The notes under the pieces were generated by a model, which worked only from the letters and a program-made list of their open reading frames with translations, was not told the origin of the DNA and did no database searches. From an uncultured Eubacterium sp. (GTDB taxonomy: Bacteria; Bacillota; Clostridia; Lachnospirales; CAG-274), in contig UQYD01000011.1 in assembly GCA_900545305.1 (NCBI GenBank), positions 1-48,445 on the forward strand: a stretch of DNA of 48,445 bases, written 5' to 3'. Of this stretch, positions 26,667 through 34,358 are shown piece after piece. A program made the translations under genes and the position numbers. Numbering within the stretch: position 1 is the stretch's first letter; every line of letters begins with the position of its first letter.

Positions 26667-26945
26667 TTATCTAAACAAGTCCGAATGGCTACCTAATCTA
26701 TAAAGCATAAGAATAAGTTTGTTATTTATAACTTCGTAAATTAAAAGCCAATCTGGGTCAATATGACATTCTCTACAACCTTTATAATTTCCTGTCAAAT
26801 TGTGGTCATAATACTTTGCCTCTAATTCAATACCATTCGCAAGTTTTTCTATAACAGAATATAATTCTTCCGTATCTTTCCCTTGTTTTTTAGATAACTT
26901 CAAATCTTTTTTAAATTGACTTGTAAATTTTACCTCATATTTCAT
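26667..26945 (-). CDS. YafQ-family type II toxin (mRNA interferase)
   Basis: A 92-residue protein of the RelE/ParE superfamily, closest by eye to YafQ. It has FTSQFKKDLKLSKKQGKD near the N-terminus and a C-terminal half with DHNLTGNYKGCRECHIDPDWLLIY and GSHSDLF. The histidines and aspartate in these segments occupy the positions of the catalytic residues known in E. coli YafQ, so the toxin looks intact. It would cleave mRNA on the ribosome when free of its antitoxin. Its ATG overlaps the antitoxin stop codon by four bases (ATGA), the classic arrangement. It is convergent with clpB. Confidence 0.88.
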   Translation of the reverse strand: MKYEVKFTSQFKKDLKLSKKQGKDTEELYSVIEKLANGIELEAKYYDHNLTGNYKGCRECHIDPDWLLIYEVINNKLILMLYRLGSHSDLFR

Positions 26946-27214
26946 TTTTCTAAAGCATTCCTTAATTCATCCATACTTGTATATCCCTTTACACTATCAT
27001 CATTTGCAATAGCCCTACCTTCAGCTATAGCCTTTGCTGTAATGTCATTAGGTGTATTTAAACTTACTTTAAAAGGAATACCATTACTTCTTATCGCCTG
27101 TCTTAAAAAAATATTTATAGCAGTAGTCATATTCATTCCCAATTCATTAAATATTTTTTCAGCAGCATCTTTAACATCTTTATCTGTACGAATATTCAAA
27201 TTTGTAGCAGCCAT
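26942..27214 (-). CDS. RelB/DinJ-family antitoxin
   Basis: A 90-residue protein with an N-terminal ribbon-helix-helix fold (AATNLNIRTDKDVKDAAEKIFNELGMNMTTAINIFLRQ) typical of DinJ/RelB antitoxins, and a C-terminal tail that would wrap the toxin. ATG 27214 is chosen because AGGAGG lies 6-7 bases upstream; the GTG at 27220 touches that site. It should neutralise the YafQ-like toxin encoded directly downstream and repress the pair's promoter. Confidence 0.88.
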   Translation of the reverse strand: MAATNLNIRTDKDVKDAAEKIFNELGMNMTTAINIFLRQAIRSNGIPFKVSLNTPNDITAKAIAEGRAIANDDSVKGYTSMDELRNALEK

Positions 27215-27243
27215 AATCACACCTCCTAATATATTATATGTTT

Positions 27244-27273
27244 AAAATACCATAAAAGTCTATACAATGTCAA
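27244..27273 (-). promoter_or_regulatory. Probable toxin-antitoxin promoter
   Basis: TTGACA (27273-27268), 18 bases, TATTTT (27249-27244) with a preceding TGG. A second TTGACA at 27284-27279 and the palindrome CAATATATTG (27271-27280) between the two make a candidate operator for the RHH antitoxin. Confidence 0.45.
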
Positions 27274-27301
27274 TATATTGTCAACATGTTTTATAGTCAA
27301 T

Positions 27302-28681
27302 CTACTTTTCCAAATAAATATCTTTTCTAAATTCTTTCACTACCATAACTGCACAAATTACTCCAGCAAAGAAATCGGCAATAGGTCCTGAATACATTAC
27401 ACCGTCTATGCCTATGAACAATGGAATTACTATAAGTAAAGGCAAAAGGAAAATAATCTGCCTTGTAAGAGATAGGAATGTACCTATCTTTGGTTTACCT
27501 ATTGATGTAAAGAAATTTGAAGTTATTGGTTGCATAAAGTTTATAAAAGTAAAGAACAAGAATATATGGAAATAATTAATTGCAAATGTATAATATTCCT
27601 CTGAACCATCTCCGAAAATAGATATAATCTGGCGAGGTGCTAACTGGAAAAGCAAAAATGCCACAACAGCCAATGCAAAGCCACATTTTATAGCAAATGT
27701 ATAAGCTGTTTTAACCCTTTTATACTTTTTGGCACCATAATTGAAACTGGTTATAGGCTGAAGTCCTTGTGATATGCCAATAACAAAGGACATAAACACC
27801 TGATTTACCTTTGTTATAATACCTGCACAAGCAATAGGAACAGCCTCTCCATAAACAGAAATTGAACCATAGTATTTCAACGACTTATTCATAACTATTT
27901 GTACAACCATCATAGCCAACTGGTTACTGAAAGGAGCAGTTCCAAGAGAAATTATCCTAGAAATTATCTTTTTTCTAACTCTTAAATTTTCCTTGCCTAT
28001 TACTACTGTTTTACAATGGCTTAAACACCATATTACCATTATGGCTGACAATACCTGACCTATAATTGTTGCAAGAGCCGCCCCTCTCATTCCCATATTG
28101 AGTCCAAAAACAAAAAGAGCATCTAAAAATGTATTTACAATTGCACCAGTTAAATTGCAAATCATACTTACCTTAGGTCTGCCGTCTGCACGGATTAAAT
28201 GTCCTCCACCAGTTGTCAATATAAGAAACGGAAAACCAAAGGCAATAATTCCTGTATAAGTTTTAGCATAATCCAAAACATTATTGGGAGAACCAAAGAA
28301 ACGCAATAAAGGTTCAAGAAACATTAACGTAATTACACATAAAACAATGCCACAGCTAAAAAGCATAACAGCTGAATTACCCAAATAGTAAACAGCCTTT
28401 TTCTTCTCTCCTGCACCCATAGAAATGTTAAAAGCTGATGCTCCACCTATACCAAACAAAAGTGAAATAGCAACACAGGATATGGACAAGGGAAAAGAAA
28501 TATTTGTAGCTGCATTACCCAGTTCTCCTACACTATGACCAATGAAAAACTGGTCAACTATGTTATAAAGAGAACCCACCAACATAGCTATAATACTGGG
28601 AACTGCAAACTGAAAAAGTAGTCCTTTTTCTGATTTATATCCTAAGGGATTTTTCATTTGTTTTTCTTCTGTTGTATTCAT
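27302..28681 (-). CDS. MATE-family efflux transporter
   Basis: Twelve-segment membrane transporter of 459 residues. The two halves have related sequences, with the family pattern FAVPSIIAMLVGSLYNIVDQFFIG near the N-terminus and GISQGLQPITSFNYGAKKYKR in the second half. MATE proteins export cationic drugs or metabolites using sodium or proton gradients; the closest characterised relatives are MepA-like. AAAGGAGG precedes the ATG, which overlaps the marR stop codon by four bases (ATGA). Coupling to a MarR regulator, as with mepR-mepA, suggests inducible efflux. The substrate is unknown. Confidence 0.92.
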   Translation of the reverse strand: MNTTEEKQMKNPLGYKSEKGLLFQFAVPSIIAMLVGSLYNIVDQFFIGHSVGELGNAATNISFPLSISCVAISLLFGIGGASAFNISMGAGEKKKAVYYLGNSAVMLFSCGIVLCVITLMFLEPLLRFFGSPNNVLDYAKTYTGIIAFGFPFLILTTGGGHLIRADGRPKVSMICNLTGAIVNTFLDALFVFGLNMGMRGAALATIIGQVLSAIMVIWCLSHCKTVVIGKENLRVRKKIISRIISLGTAPFSNQLAMMVVQIVMNKSLKYYGSISVYGEAVPIACAGIITKVNQVFMSFVIGISQGLQPITSFNYGAKKYKRVKTAYTFAIKCGFALAVVAFLLFQLAPRQIISIFGDGSEEYYTFAINYFHIFLFFTFINFMQPITSNFFTSIGKPKIGTFLSLTRQIIFLLPLLIVIPLFIGIDGVMYSGPIADFFAGVICAVMVVKEFRKDIYLEK

Positions 28682-29103
28682 ATTTCCTCCTTTATATTTT
28701 CAATAGCCATTGATAAAAGTCTTTTAAGCTCTTTTTTCTCTTTATCAGACATATTTTTTGTAACAATACTATTCCATTTTTCTATAGATTTTTTTATAGG
28801 TTCAATAGCCTGTTTTCCCTTTTTTGTTAAAAAAACTCTGTTGCACCTTTTATCTACTTTATCTCTATTTTTCTCAATTAATCCCTTATCTATAAGAGAT
28901 TTTATAATTCTGGTTACAGCACCTTTATCAATACCAAGGTCATTTACTATTTCATCTTGTGTTATACCATCGCCACAACTTAGTTTAAATATAACTGGAT
29001 ATTCTGAGGATGTAATATTGTAAGTTTTCAATTCTTTAGTGTAAAAAGATTGAGATTTTCTATGTATTACAGCCGTTAATTTGCCTATTCTATTATTTTC
29101 CAT
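28678..29103 (-). CDS. MarR-family transcriptional regulator
   Basis: A 141-residue winged-helix regulator. The DNA-binding region has ITQDEIVNDLGIDKGAVTRIIKSLIDKGLIEKN (recognition helix around KGAVTRII) and the wing DKRCNRVFLTKKGKQ. MarR proteins are usually dimeric repressors released by small ligands. It is translated just before the MATE transporter and an almost certain autoregulatory operator overlaps its promoter. AGGAGG lies before the ATG. Confidence 0.93.
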   Translation of the reverse strand: MENNRIGKLTAVIHRKSQSFYTKELKTYNITSSEYPVIFKLSCGDGITQDEIVNDLGIDKGAVTRIIKSLIDKGLIEKNRDKVDKRCNRVFLTKKGKQAIEPIKKSIEKWNSIVTKNMSDKEKKELKRLLSMAIENIKEEI

Positions 29104-29126
29104 AATTTCCTCCTACTTTCGAAAAC

Positions 29127-29155
29127 ATTTTACCACAAATTAGTTGACTAATCAA
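29127..29155 (-). promoter_or_regulatory. Promoter of marR-MATE
   Basis: TTGATT (29155-29150), 17 bases, TAAAAT (29132-29127), with TGG before the -10. Confidence 0.7.
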
Positions 29156-29162
29156 CTAATTT
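29137..29162. promoter_or_regulatory. MarR operator palindrome
   Basis: AAATTAGTTGA (29137-29147), CTAA, TCAACTAATTT (29152-29162): a perfect 26-base inverted repeat covering the -35 box and spacer of the marR promoter. Binding here would block RNA polymerase; that MarR is the binder is inferred. Confidence 0.8.
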
Positions 29163-29237
29163 CATTCAGAACAAATTAACTTTGTTAATTTGTGGCTTGA
29201 TATATTAAGCCATTGGATTTATCTTTCCGATTCACTA
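29163..29237 (-). repeat. Dispersed unit of a three-hairpin repeat family
   Basis: Reading the minus strand from 29237, the unit has the same layout as the array at 35544-35750. It starts TAGTGAATCGG, then hairpin 1 with loop AAGATAAA (one stem mismatch), hairpin 2 GGCTTAATATATCAAGCC, hairpin 3 CAAATTAAC/GTTAATTTG, and ends TTCTGAATG. Hairpin 3 arms are identical to those of array unit 1. It lies just after the terminator of the upstream PBP gene, in the same orientation, and touches the MarR operator. Confidence 0.8.
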
Positions 29238-29241
29238 TTGT

Positions 29242-29275
29242 AAAAAAAAATTCCTCGTAATTAAACGAGGAATTT
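29242..29275 (-). terminator. Terminator of the mraZ-rsmH-ftsL-PBP operon
   Basis: On the minus strand AAATTCCTCG (29275-29266), an 8-base loop, CGAGGAATTT (29257-29248), then U residues to 29242. Confidence 0.9.
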
Positions 29276-29280
29276 TATAA

Positions 29281-31659
29281 TTATTTAATTCTAACTCTTA
29301 CAGTAGTTCCACTTTCTACCTTTACATTTGCCGATGGCATCTGTACATAAACCTGATTACCTGTAGATGTAGTAGTCTTTGTCTTTTCAGACTTACTTGT
29401 GTCTGTATCTGACTTTTCTTCTGTAGTAGTTTCTATATCTTCAAGTGGGTCATGAGTAGTTGTTTCAATAGCATAAGTTTCCTTTTCAGAAGAATTAGAA
29501 TTGCTATCGTCAGCTACACTGCACTTAAATCCAGATGATTCTAACATACGCTTAGCATCACTTGCACTAAGTCCTGTAACATCAGGAACAGGCACAAGAG
29601 TTGTTTTTCCACTATTTGAAAGACTTAATAACAACTTGCTTGGCTTAGCCTTAAGCTGTGTACCTCCTGCTGGAGATTGCTTTGCAATAGTGTCACCAGA
29701 ACCAATAACTTCAAAGTCAATACCTTCATCAATAAGGGTTTCAATAGTTGATTTAAGGTTGGATTTTGTATAATCCTTAACAGTGTAATTCTCTGTTGTA
29801 TCAACCTTAGCTATACCAGATTTTCCATCATTGTCTGGTGGAATAGCCTCATAATTTATAATCTTCTCTAAAAGAGTTTTCATCATAGGAACAGGAGTAG
29901 CTGCACCACCAACGTCACTATAATTTGCAGGCTTATGAATAAGTGTAAGGCAAATTATATTAGGGTCTTCAATAGAGTGATACGCTATAAATGAAAGTGT
30001 ATACTTCTGCTTACTTCTATCACCCTGCTGTGCTGTACCGGTTTTACCACCAAAGGCGTAACCCTGTATAGCAGCCTTTTTACCAGTACCTTCTGTAAAT
30101 ACATCTTCCATAGCTGTTCTTACAAAATCTGATGTTTCCTTTGAAACAACTGACCTTACAACCTGTGGAGAATTTTCTCTAACAATATTACCGTCATTGT
30201 CAACTACCTGTGATACAACATATGGTCTCATAAGTTTACCACCATTTATAATAGATGAAAATGCTGTAATAGCCTGAATAGGTGTACAGTTAAAGCCCTG
30301 ACCGAAAGAACTTGTTGCCATTTCGGCTGAGTGAAGGTTTGATAAAGAATATAAAAGGTTAGAAGCACTTGCCTCGTTAGGTAAATCTATACCTGTCTTT
30401 TCACCAAAACCAAAATCGTGCTGATACTGTAAATACTTTTCTGCACCTAACTTTGTAATAATTTCCATCATACCAATGTTACAAGACTGAGCAAGAACAC
30501 CAGTAAGACTTAATGTACCATGACCATTTCTGTTGTGACAATGAATTTCATAGTCGGCAATTTTCTTAACACCACCACAATAGAAAGAATCTGTAGACTT
30601 TATTACACCTTCTTCAAGAGCCATAGCTACTACAATAGGCTTATAAATAGAACCGGGTTCAAATGTATCTGTAATAGCAAAATTTTTCCAAGCCTTGTTT
30701 GCTAAATCATTTTTCTGCTTGTCTGTCATTTTGTCCCAAGTAGATGAAATATTAGTCTTACCTAAATCAGTAAGTTTCATTGGGTCATTTAAATCAAAGC
30801 TAGGATACTGTGCCATAGCATATATTTCGCCAGTTTTTGGATTCATTACTATAGAATCTGTATATTCTGGGTCATAGGCATCGTAGGCAGTTTTACATAC
30901 ATCTTCTGCAAACTGCTGTATATTTGCATCAAGAGTTGTTACCAACTTATTACCCTTAACAGGGTTTTCTCTCTGAGTAACAATAGAACCATTTCTTTCA
31001 TAAGTTCTGAAAGTTCTGCCTGGAATACCTGTCATATCATCATTATAAACAGACTCGATACCCCAAGATGCCTCACCTCTTGTAAAGCCAATTACCTGTG
31101 CTGCAAGAGTACCATGTGGATAACTTCTCTTTGTATCCTGTTCTGCATAAAGCCAGTTACAGTTAAGGTCATTTATTTTTCTACCTACACTAATAGGAAC
31201 TTTCTTAGCAAGTATAAAGTAGTGAGTATCCTTAGCCGGTTTTTTATTTGCATCAAGAGCCACATAACTTCTTATGGTTTCAACAGGAATACCAACAATC
31301 TGATTAATGTTATTAATTGTTTCTTCCTGTTTGTCCTGTTTCTGTTCTACCATAAGACGTACATCAAGTATGATATTAAATACAGTTTCACCGACAGCAA
31401 GAGGTTCGCCATTTCTATCTACAATATCTCCCCTGTTAGGACTTACTATTTTATCCTGTATTCTATTTACCTGATTGTAAATAGCAGACTTTTCGTAATC
31501 CTTTCCGTCAGCCTTAATAGCAAAAACTCTGTAAAGACCTACATATGAAAGAAGTATAACAAAAACCAAAAGCATACACAAAAGCCTACCTGTAACATTG
31601 GTAGGCTTTGTAGTATGTGCTTTTGCCTTTGGTCTTGAATTATTAGTTTTATTAGCCAT
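29281..31659 (-). CDS. Class B penicillin-binding protein with two PASTA-like domains
   Basis: Division-type transpeptidase (PBP2B/FtsI family) of 792 residues. It has a membrane anchor at about 25-48, a dimerisation domain with SPNRGDIVDRNGEPLAVGE, and intact catalytic motifs SIYK (EPGSIYKP), SCN (AQSCNIGM) and KTG (GGKTGTAQQ). Two PASTA-like segments follow (ENYTVKDY onward and VPVPDVTGLSASDAKRMLE onward), separated from the end by a Thr/Glu/Ser-rich stretch with repeated TTT, unusual inside a PASTA region. ATG 31659 (MANKTNN) is chosen over the TTG at 31668, which overlaps the ftsL stop; GAGGG precedes it. Its place after ftsL matches pbpB. Confidence 0.93.
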   Translation of the reverse strand: MANKTNNSRPKAKAHTTKPTNVTGRLLCMLLVFVILLSYVGLYRVFAIKADGKDYEKSAIYNQVNRIQDKIVSPNRGDIVDRNGEPLAVGETVFNIILDVRLMVEQKQDKQEETINNINQIVGIPVETIRSYVALDANKKPAKDTHYFILAKKVPISVGRKINDLNCNWLYAEQDTKRSYPHGTLAAQVIGFTRGEASWGIESVYNDDMTGIPGRTFRTYERNGSIVTQRENPVKGNKLVTTLDANIQQFAEDVCKTAYDAYDPEYTDSIVMNPKTGEIYAMAQYPSFDLNDPMKLTDLGKTNISSTWDKMTDKQKNDLANKAWKNFAITDTFEPGSIYKPIVVAMALEEGVIKSTDSFYCGGVKKIADYEIHCHNRNGHGTLSLTGVLAQSCNIGMMEIITKLGAEKYLQYQHDFGFGEKTGIDLPNEASASNLLYSLSNLHSAEMATSSFGQGFNCTPIQAITAFSSIINGGKLMRPYVVSQVVDNDGNIVRENSPQVVRSVVSKETSDFVRTAMEDVFTEGTGKKAAIQGYAFGGKTGTAQQGDRSKQKYTLSFIAYHSIEDPNIICLTLIHKPANYSDVGGAATPVPMMKTLLEKIINYEAIPPDNDGKSGIAKVDTTENYTVKDYTKSNLKSTIETLIDEGIDFEVIGSGDTIAKQSPAGGTQLKAKPSKLLLSLSNSGKTTLVPVPDVTGLSASDAKRMLESSGFKCSVADDSNSNSSEKETYAIETTTHDPLEDIETTTEEKSDTDTSKSEKTKTTTSTGNQVYVQMPSANVKVESGTTVRVRIK

Positions 31660-31664
31660 AATTA

Positions 31665-32315
31665 TCAACCCTCAAAAATTCTCTGTATCTTAGACCAAAC
31701 CTTACTTAAATAACTTTCGTTAGCATTACTTTGGCTATACTGAACTGTATAGCTTTCCTTTGGCACTTGTATATGCATAATCTGATATTCTGCTGGCTTT
31801 TGTAAGCCCAACTTTACAGCCTCATTTTCAATTTTCTTCAAATCAAGGCTTTCTTCAATACTGTTTTCCAAGAACATATTTTCTTCTTGTAATGTTGCTA
31901 CTTGCTCCTGCATATTAACTATACTATCTCTCTTTGTACTGTTAGATGCAAAAACAATTAAATTGACCAAAGCCATAGTAAACAACAATGCAATAGTTCC
32001 ATAAGTCTTTACAAGACTTAAAGGAGCAACTTCTCTAGCTCTGGCAAAAACAATTCTTTTCTTAGGCTTACGAGGAGCAGATACCCCTGCATCTACGGCA
32101 TAGTCAAGTGCTTCAGATGTATAGTTATATCTACTGTTGCTGTAATATCCTCTTTCAGCATTGTTCATTCCATAGTTAGGATAATTCCTGCTGCCATAGT
32201 TTCTGGAACTAGAATATGTATTTCTGCCATATCTTGTTGAGGAGGAATTTCGTGAAGAATAAGTATTTCTTGTAGCAGGTCTTGTCTTTACTGTGTTTCT
32301 GCCATTATTCTTCAT
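31665..32315 (-). CDS. ftsL: FtsL-like division protein with a long N-terminal tail
   Basis: A bitopic protein of 216 residues: a cytoplasmic tail (1-100), one membrane segment (about 104-124, YGTIALLFTMALVNLIVFA), and an extracytoplasmic coiled coil (about 130-165, NMQEQVATLQEENMFLENSI). This is the FtsL/DivIC layout; FtsL bridges PBP2B and DivIB/DivIC in the divisome. FtsL is usually 100-130 residues. Here the tail is much longer and of low complexity, rich in Arg, Asn, Ser and Tyr (RNTYSSRNSS and similar). The assignment rests on topology and on position between rsmH and a division PBP. AAGGAGGG precedes the ATG. Confidence 0.8.
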   Translation of the reverse strand: MKNNGRNTVKTRPATRNTYSSRNSSSTRYGRNTYSSSRNYGSRNYPNYGMNNAERGYYSNSRYNYTSEALDYAVDAGVSAPRKPKKRIVFARAREVAPLSLVKTYGTIALLFTMALVNLIVFASNSTKRDSIVNMQEQVATLQEENMFLENSIEESLDLKKIENEAVKLGLQKPAEYQIMHIQVPKESYTVQYSQSNANESYLSKVWSKIQRIFEG

Positions 32316-32342
32316 ACATATCCCTCCTTTCTCTTTTTCCCA

Positions 32343-33281
32343 TTATAATTTTTCTACAATACGAAGTTTTGCACTTCTTGAACGATGATTTACCTCCAAC
32401 TCCTCTTTAGATGGAGCTATAGGCTTTCTTGTAATGACTTTTACTTTAGGCTTTTTGCCACATACGCAAATAGGGAAATCCCTTGGGCAAGTACAAGGAT
32501 TTTCCAAATTTCTAAAGACATTTTTTACTATTCTGTCTTCAAGAGAGTGGAAAGTAATAATACATATTCTTCCACCTGATTTTAATATATCTACCATACT
32601 GTTAATGGTATCTTCTAAAATTCCCAATTCGTTATTTACTTCTATTCTTATTGCCTGAAAAGTACGCTTTGCCGGATGAGGTCCGTCAGCTCTTGCACCC
32701 TTTGGCACAGCCTTTTTAATAACTGAAACTAATTCAAAAGTAGTTTCAATAGGCTTAATTTCTCTTTCCTGAACAATAAATTGAGCTATTCTCTTTGCCC
32801 ATCTTTCTTCACCATATTCCCTTATAATACGGTTAAGCTCGTCCACAGAATATTCATTGACAACTTTGTAAGCAGATAATGGACTACGAATGTCCATTCT
32901 CATATCAAGAGGTGCATCGTGGTTATATGAAAATCCTCTTTCTGCCTCGTCTAACTGATGTGAAGACACACCTAAGTCTAACAAAAAGCCATCAACACTT
33001 TCCTGACCTAAATCAAGACTTTCAATTATATTTTCAATATTTGAGAAATTATCGTGAACATACTTTACATTTGTATAGTCCTTTAATCTTTCTGACGCTG
33101 CTGCAATAGCATTACTATCCTGGTCTATGCCAATAAGCATTCCCTTGTCAGAAAGTCTTTTGACTATTTGAGAGGAATGTCCCCCACCACCTAATGTGCA
33201 ATCAACATACACACCATCAGATTTTATATTAAGTCCCTCTATACATTCATTAAGAAGTACAGAAACGTGTTCAAAATTCAT
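32343..33281 (-). CDS. rsmH: 16S rRNA (cytosine-1402-N4)-methyltransferase
   Basis: SAM-dependent enzyme (formerly MraW) that methylates C1402 in the ribosomal P site. It has 312 residues, with the SAM motif VDCTLGGGGHSSQI at about 27-40, DGFLLDLGVSSHQLD, GFSYNHDAPLDMRMD and the C-terminal ITFHSLEDRIVK. It lies 12 bases after mraZ in the usual mraZ-rsmH-ftsL order. Confidence 0.97.
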   Translation of the reverse strand: MNFEHVSVLLNECIEGLNIKSDGVYVDCTLGGGGHSSQIVKRLSDKGMLIGIDQDSNAIAAASERLKDYTNVKYVHDNFSNIENIIESLDLGQESVDGFLLDLGVSSHQLDEAERGFSYNHDAPLDMRMDIRSPLSAYKVVNEYSVDELNRIIREYGEERWAKRIAQFIVQEREIKPIETTFELVSVIKKAVPKGARADGPHPAKRTFQAIRIEVNNELGILEDTINSMVDILKSGGRICIITFHSLEDRIVKNVFRNLENPCTCPRDFPICVCGKKPKVKVITRKPIAPSKEELEVNHRSRSAKLRIVEKL

Positions 33282-33293
33282 TTTCTCAAATCC

Positions 33294-33719
33294 TTATAAT
33301 CCAAATTCAGCCATATCCTCAAACAGGCTTTCATCAACAGGGTCGGAATTGTATTCTTTCCATTTTTCCCTGCTCCATATTTCAGCTCTATCGTTGCAAC
33401 CGATAGAAACTATTTCTTTTTCCAATCCGGCAAACTCTCTTAAAGTTTGGGATAATGTAATTCTGCCATTATTGTCTGGCACACATTCCATAGCACCAGA
33501 AGTGTAATAACGCACTATTCTTCTGGCATTAGGATTTGTCAGTGGCAGTTTTGACAGCTTTTCTTGCAGTTTTTCCCAACCTTCAGCAGTGTAAACAAAC
33601 AAACATCCGTCATTTCCTTTAGTGATATAAAAACAATCACCAAGAATATCACGGAATTTAGCCGGCAAAATAACTCTGCCTTTTGAGTCAATATTATGAT
33701 TATATTCCCCTATAAACAT
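33294..33719 (-). CDS. mraZ: MraZ transcriptional regulator
   Basis: A 141-residue protein of two AbrB-like halves, each with its DxxGR motif: DSKGRVILP near residue 12 and DNNGRITLS near residue 83. MraZ binds repeats upstream of its own gene and regulates the division/wall cluster, and it antagonises RsmH in E. coli. Its predicted target, three phased repeats, is present just upstream. The ribosome binding site is weak (GAGAGTGGTG) and overlaps an additional repeat copy. Confidence 0.96.
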   Translation of the reverse strand: MFIGEYNHNIDSKGRVILPAKFRDILGDCFYITKGNDGCLFVYTAEGWEKLQEKLSKLPLTNPNARRIVRYYTSGAMECVPDNNGRITLSQTLREFAGLEKEIVSIGCNDRAEIWSREKWKEYNSDPVDESLFEDMAEFGL

Positions 33720-33725
33720 AACAAC

Positions 33726-33772
33726 ACCACTCTCTGGTTATGTAAAACCACTTTTCACCACTTTCAACCACT
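33726..33772 (-). promoter_or_regulatory. MraZ-box repeats
   Basis: On the minus strand AGTGGT occurs at 33772-33767, 33762-33757 and 33752-33747, exactly 10 bases apart, with a fourth copy at 33731-33726. Known MraZ sites are three GTGGG-like boxes separated by five bases, so these are almost certainly its operator. They lie downstream of the -10 box, so binding should repress. Confidence 0.85.
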
Positions 33773-33780
33773 TACATAAT

Positions 33781-33809
33781 ATAATAATACATTTCGGGCA
33801 AAATTACAA
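33781..33809 (-). promoter_or_regulatory. Promoter of the mraZ operon
   Basis: TTGTAA (33809-33804), 17 bases, TATTAT (33786-33781), just upstream of the MraZ boxes. Confidence 0.65.
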
Positions 33810-34342
33810 GTGTAAATTTATTAACATTTACTTCAGGAATATAGTAATTATGCTGAATTTTCGACATTTTTCTACTTTTAAAATCCCATTTCAAAAGCAC
33901 CAAAAACAGCCTAAATACAGTATATCACACCTTTTTTTACTTACACAGGGATTTTAATATTTCTTAAAAAATAAGTAATACTTTGGTAATATTTATTTTT
34001 CACACAATAATTTTGTTAATTATTAATAATTTTCATTTACATAAACCAAAAGTAAATTGTCTATAATCACAACCAACATTACACTTATGTTACACCTGTA
34101 ATACAACCTCTTATCAATTTTGACTTCAATATGTAATATAGCCATACATATTTTTCTAAAATTTCAACAATTCTGTAATATATTTTAATTTTTACATAAA
34201 AATGAAACAATTTTAACAAAACGCCCTTTATAATTCTTTTAGCTTATAATTTTAAACAACTTTATTTATGTTTTGCATACAAAACCTTGCTCTATTTCAT
34301 TTTTTAATCATAAAATTAGCCTATTTATCATCTAATACATAA
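33810..34342. other. AT-rich intergenic region without a visible gene
   Basis: This stretch separates the divergent mraZ and dacF genes. It has no open frame with a ribosome binding site. TATAAT hexamers occur at 34229-34234 and 34245-34250 on the plus strand and could belong to the dacF promoter, but neither has a recognisable -35 box at the right distance. I see no other element. Confidence 0.5.
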
Positions 34343-34358
34343 AAAGGAGGTTTTTATA

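Noticed and set aside
34270..34300. Sporulation sigma-F or sigma-G promoter for dacF
   Set aside because: GCATA at 34274 is followed by no matching -10 at the right distance.
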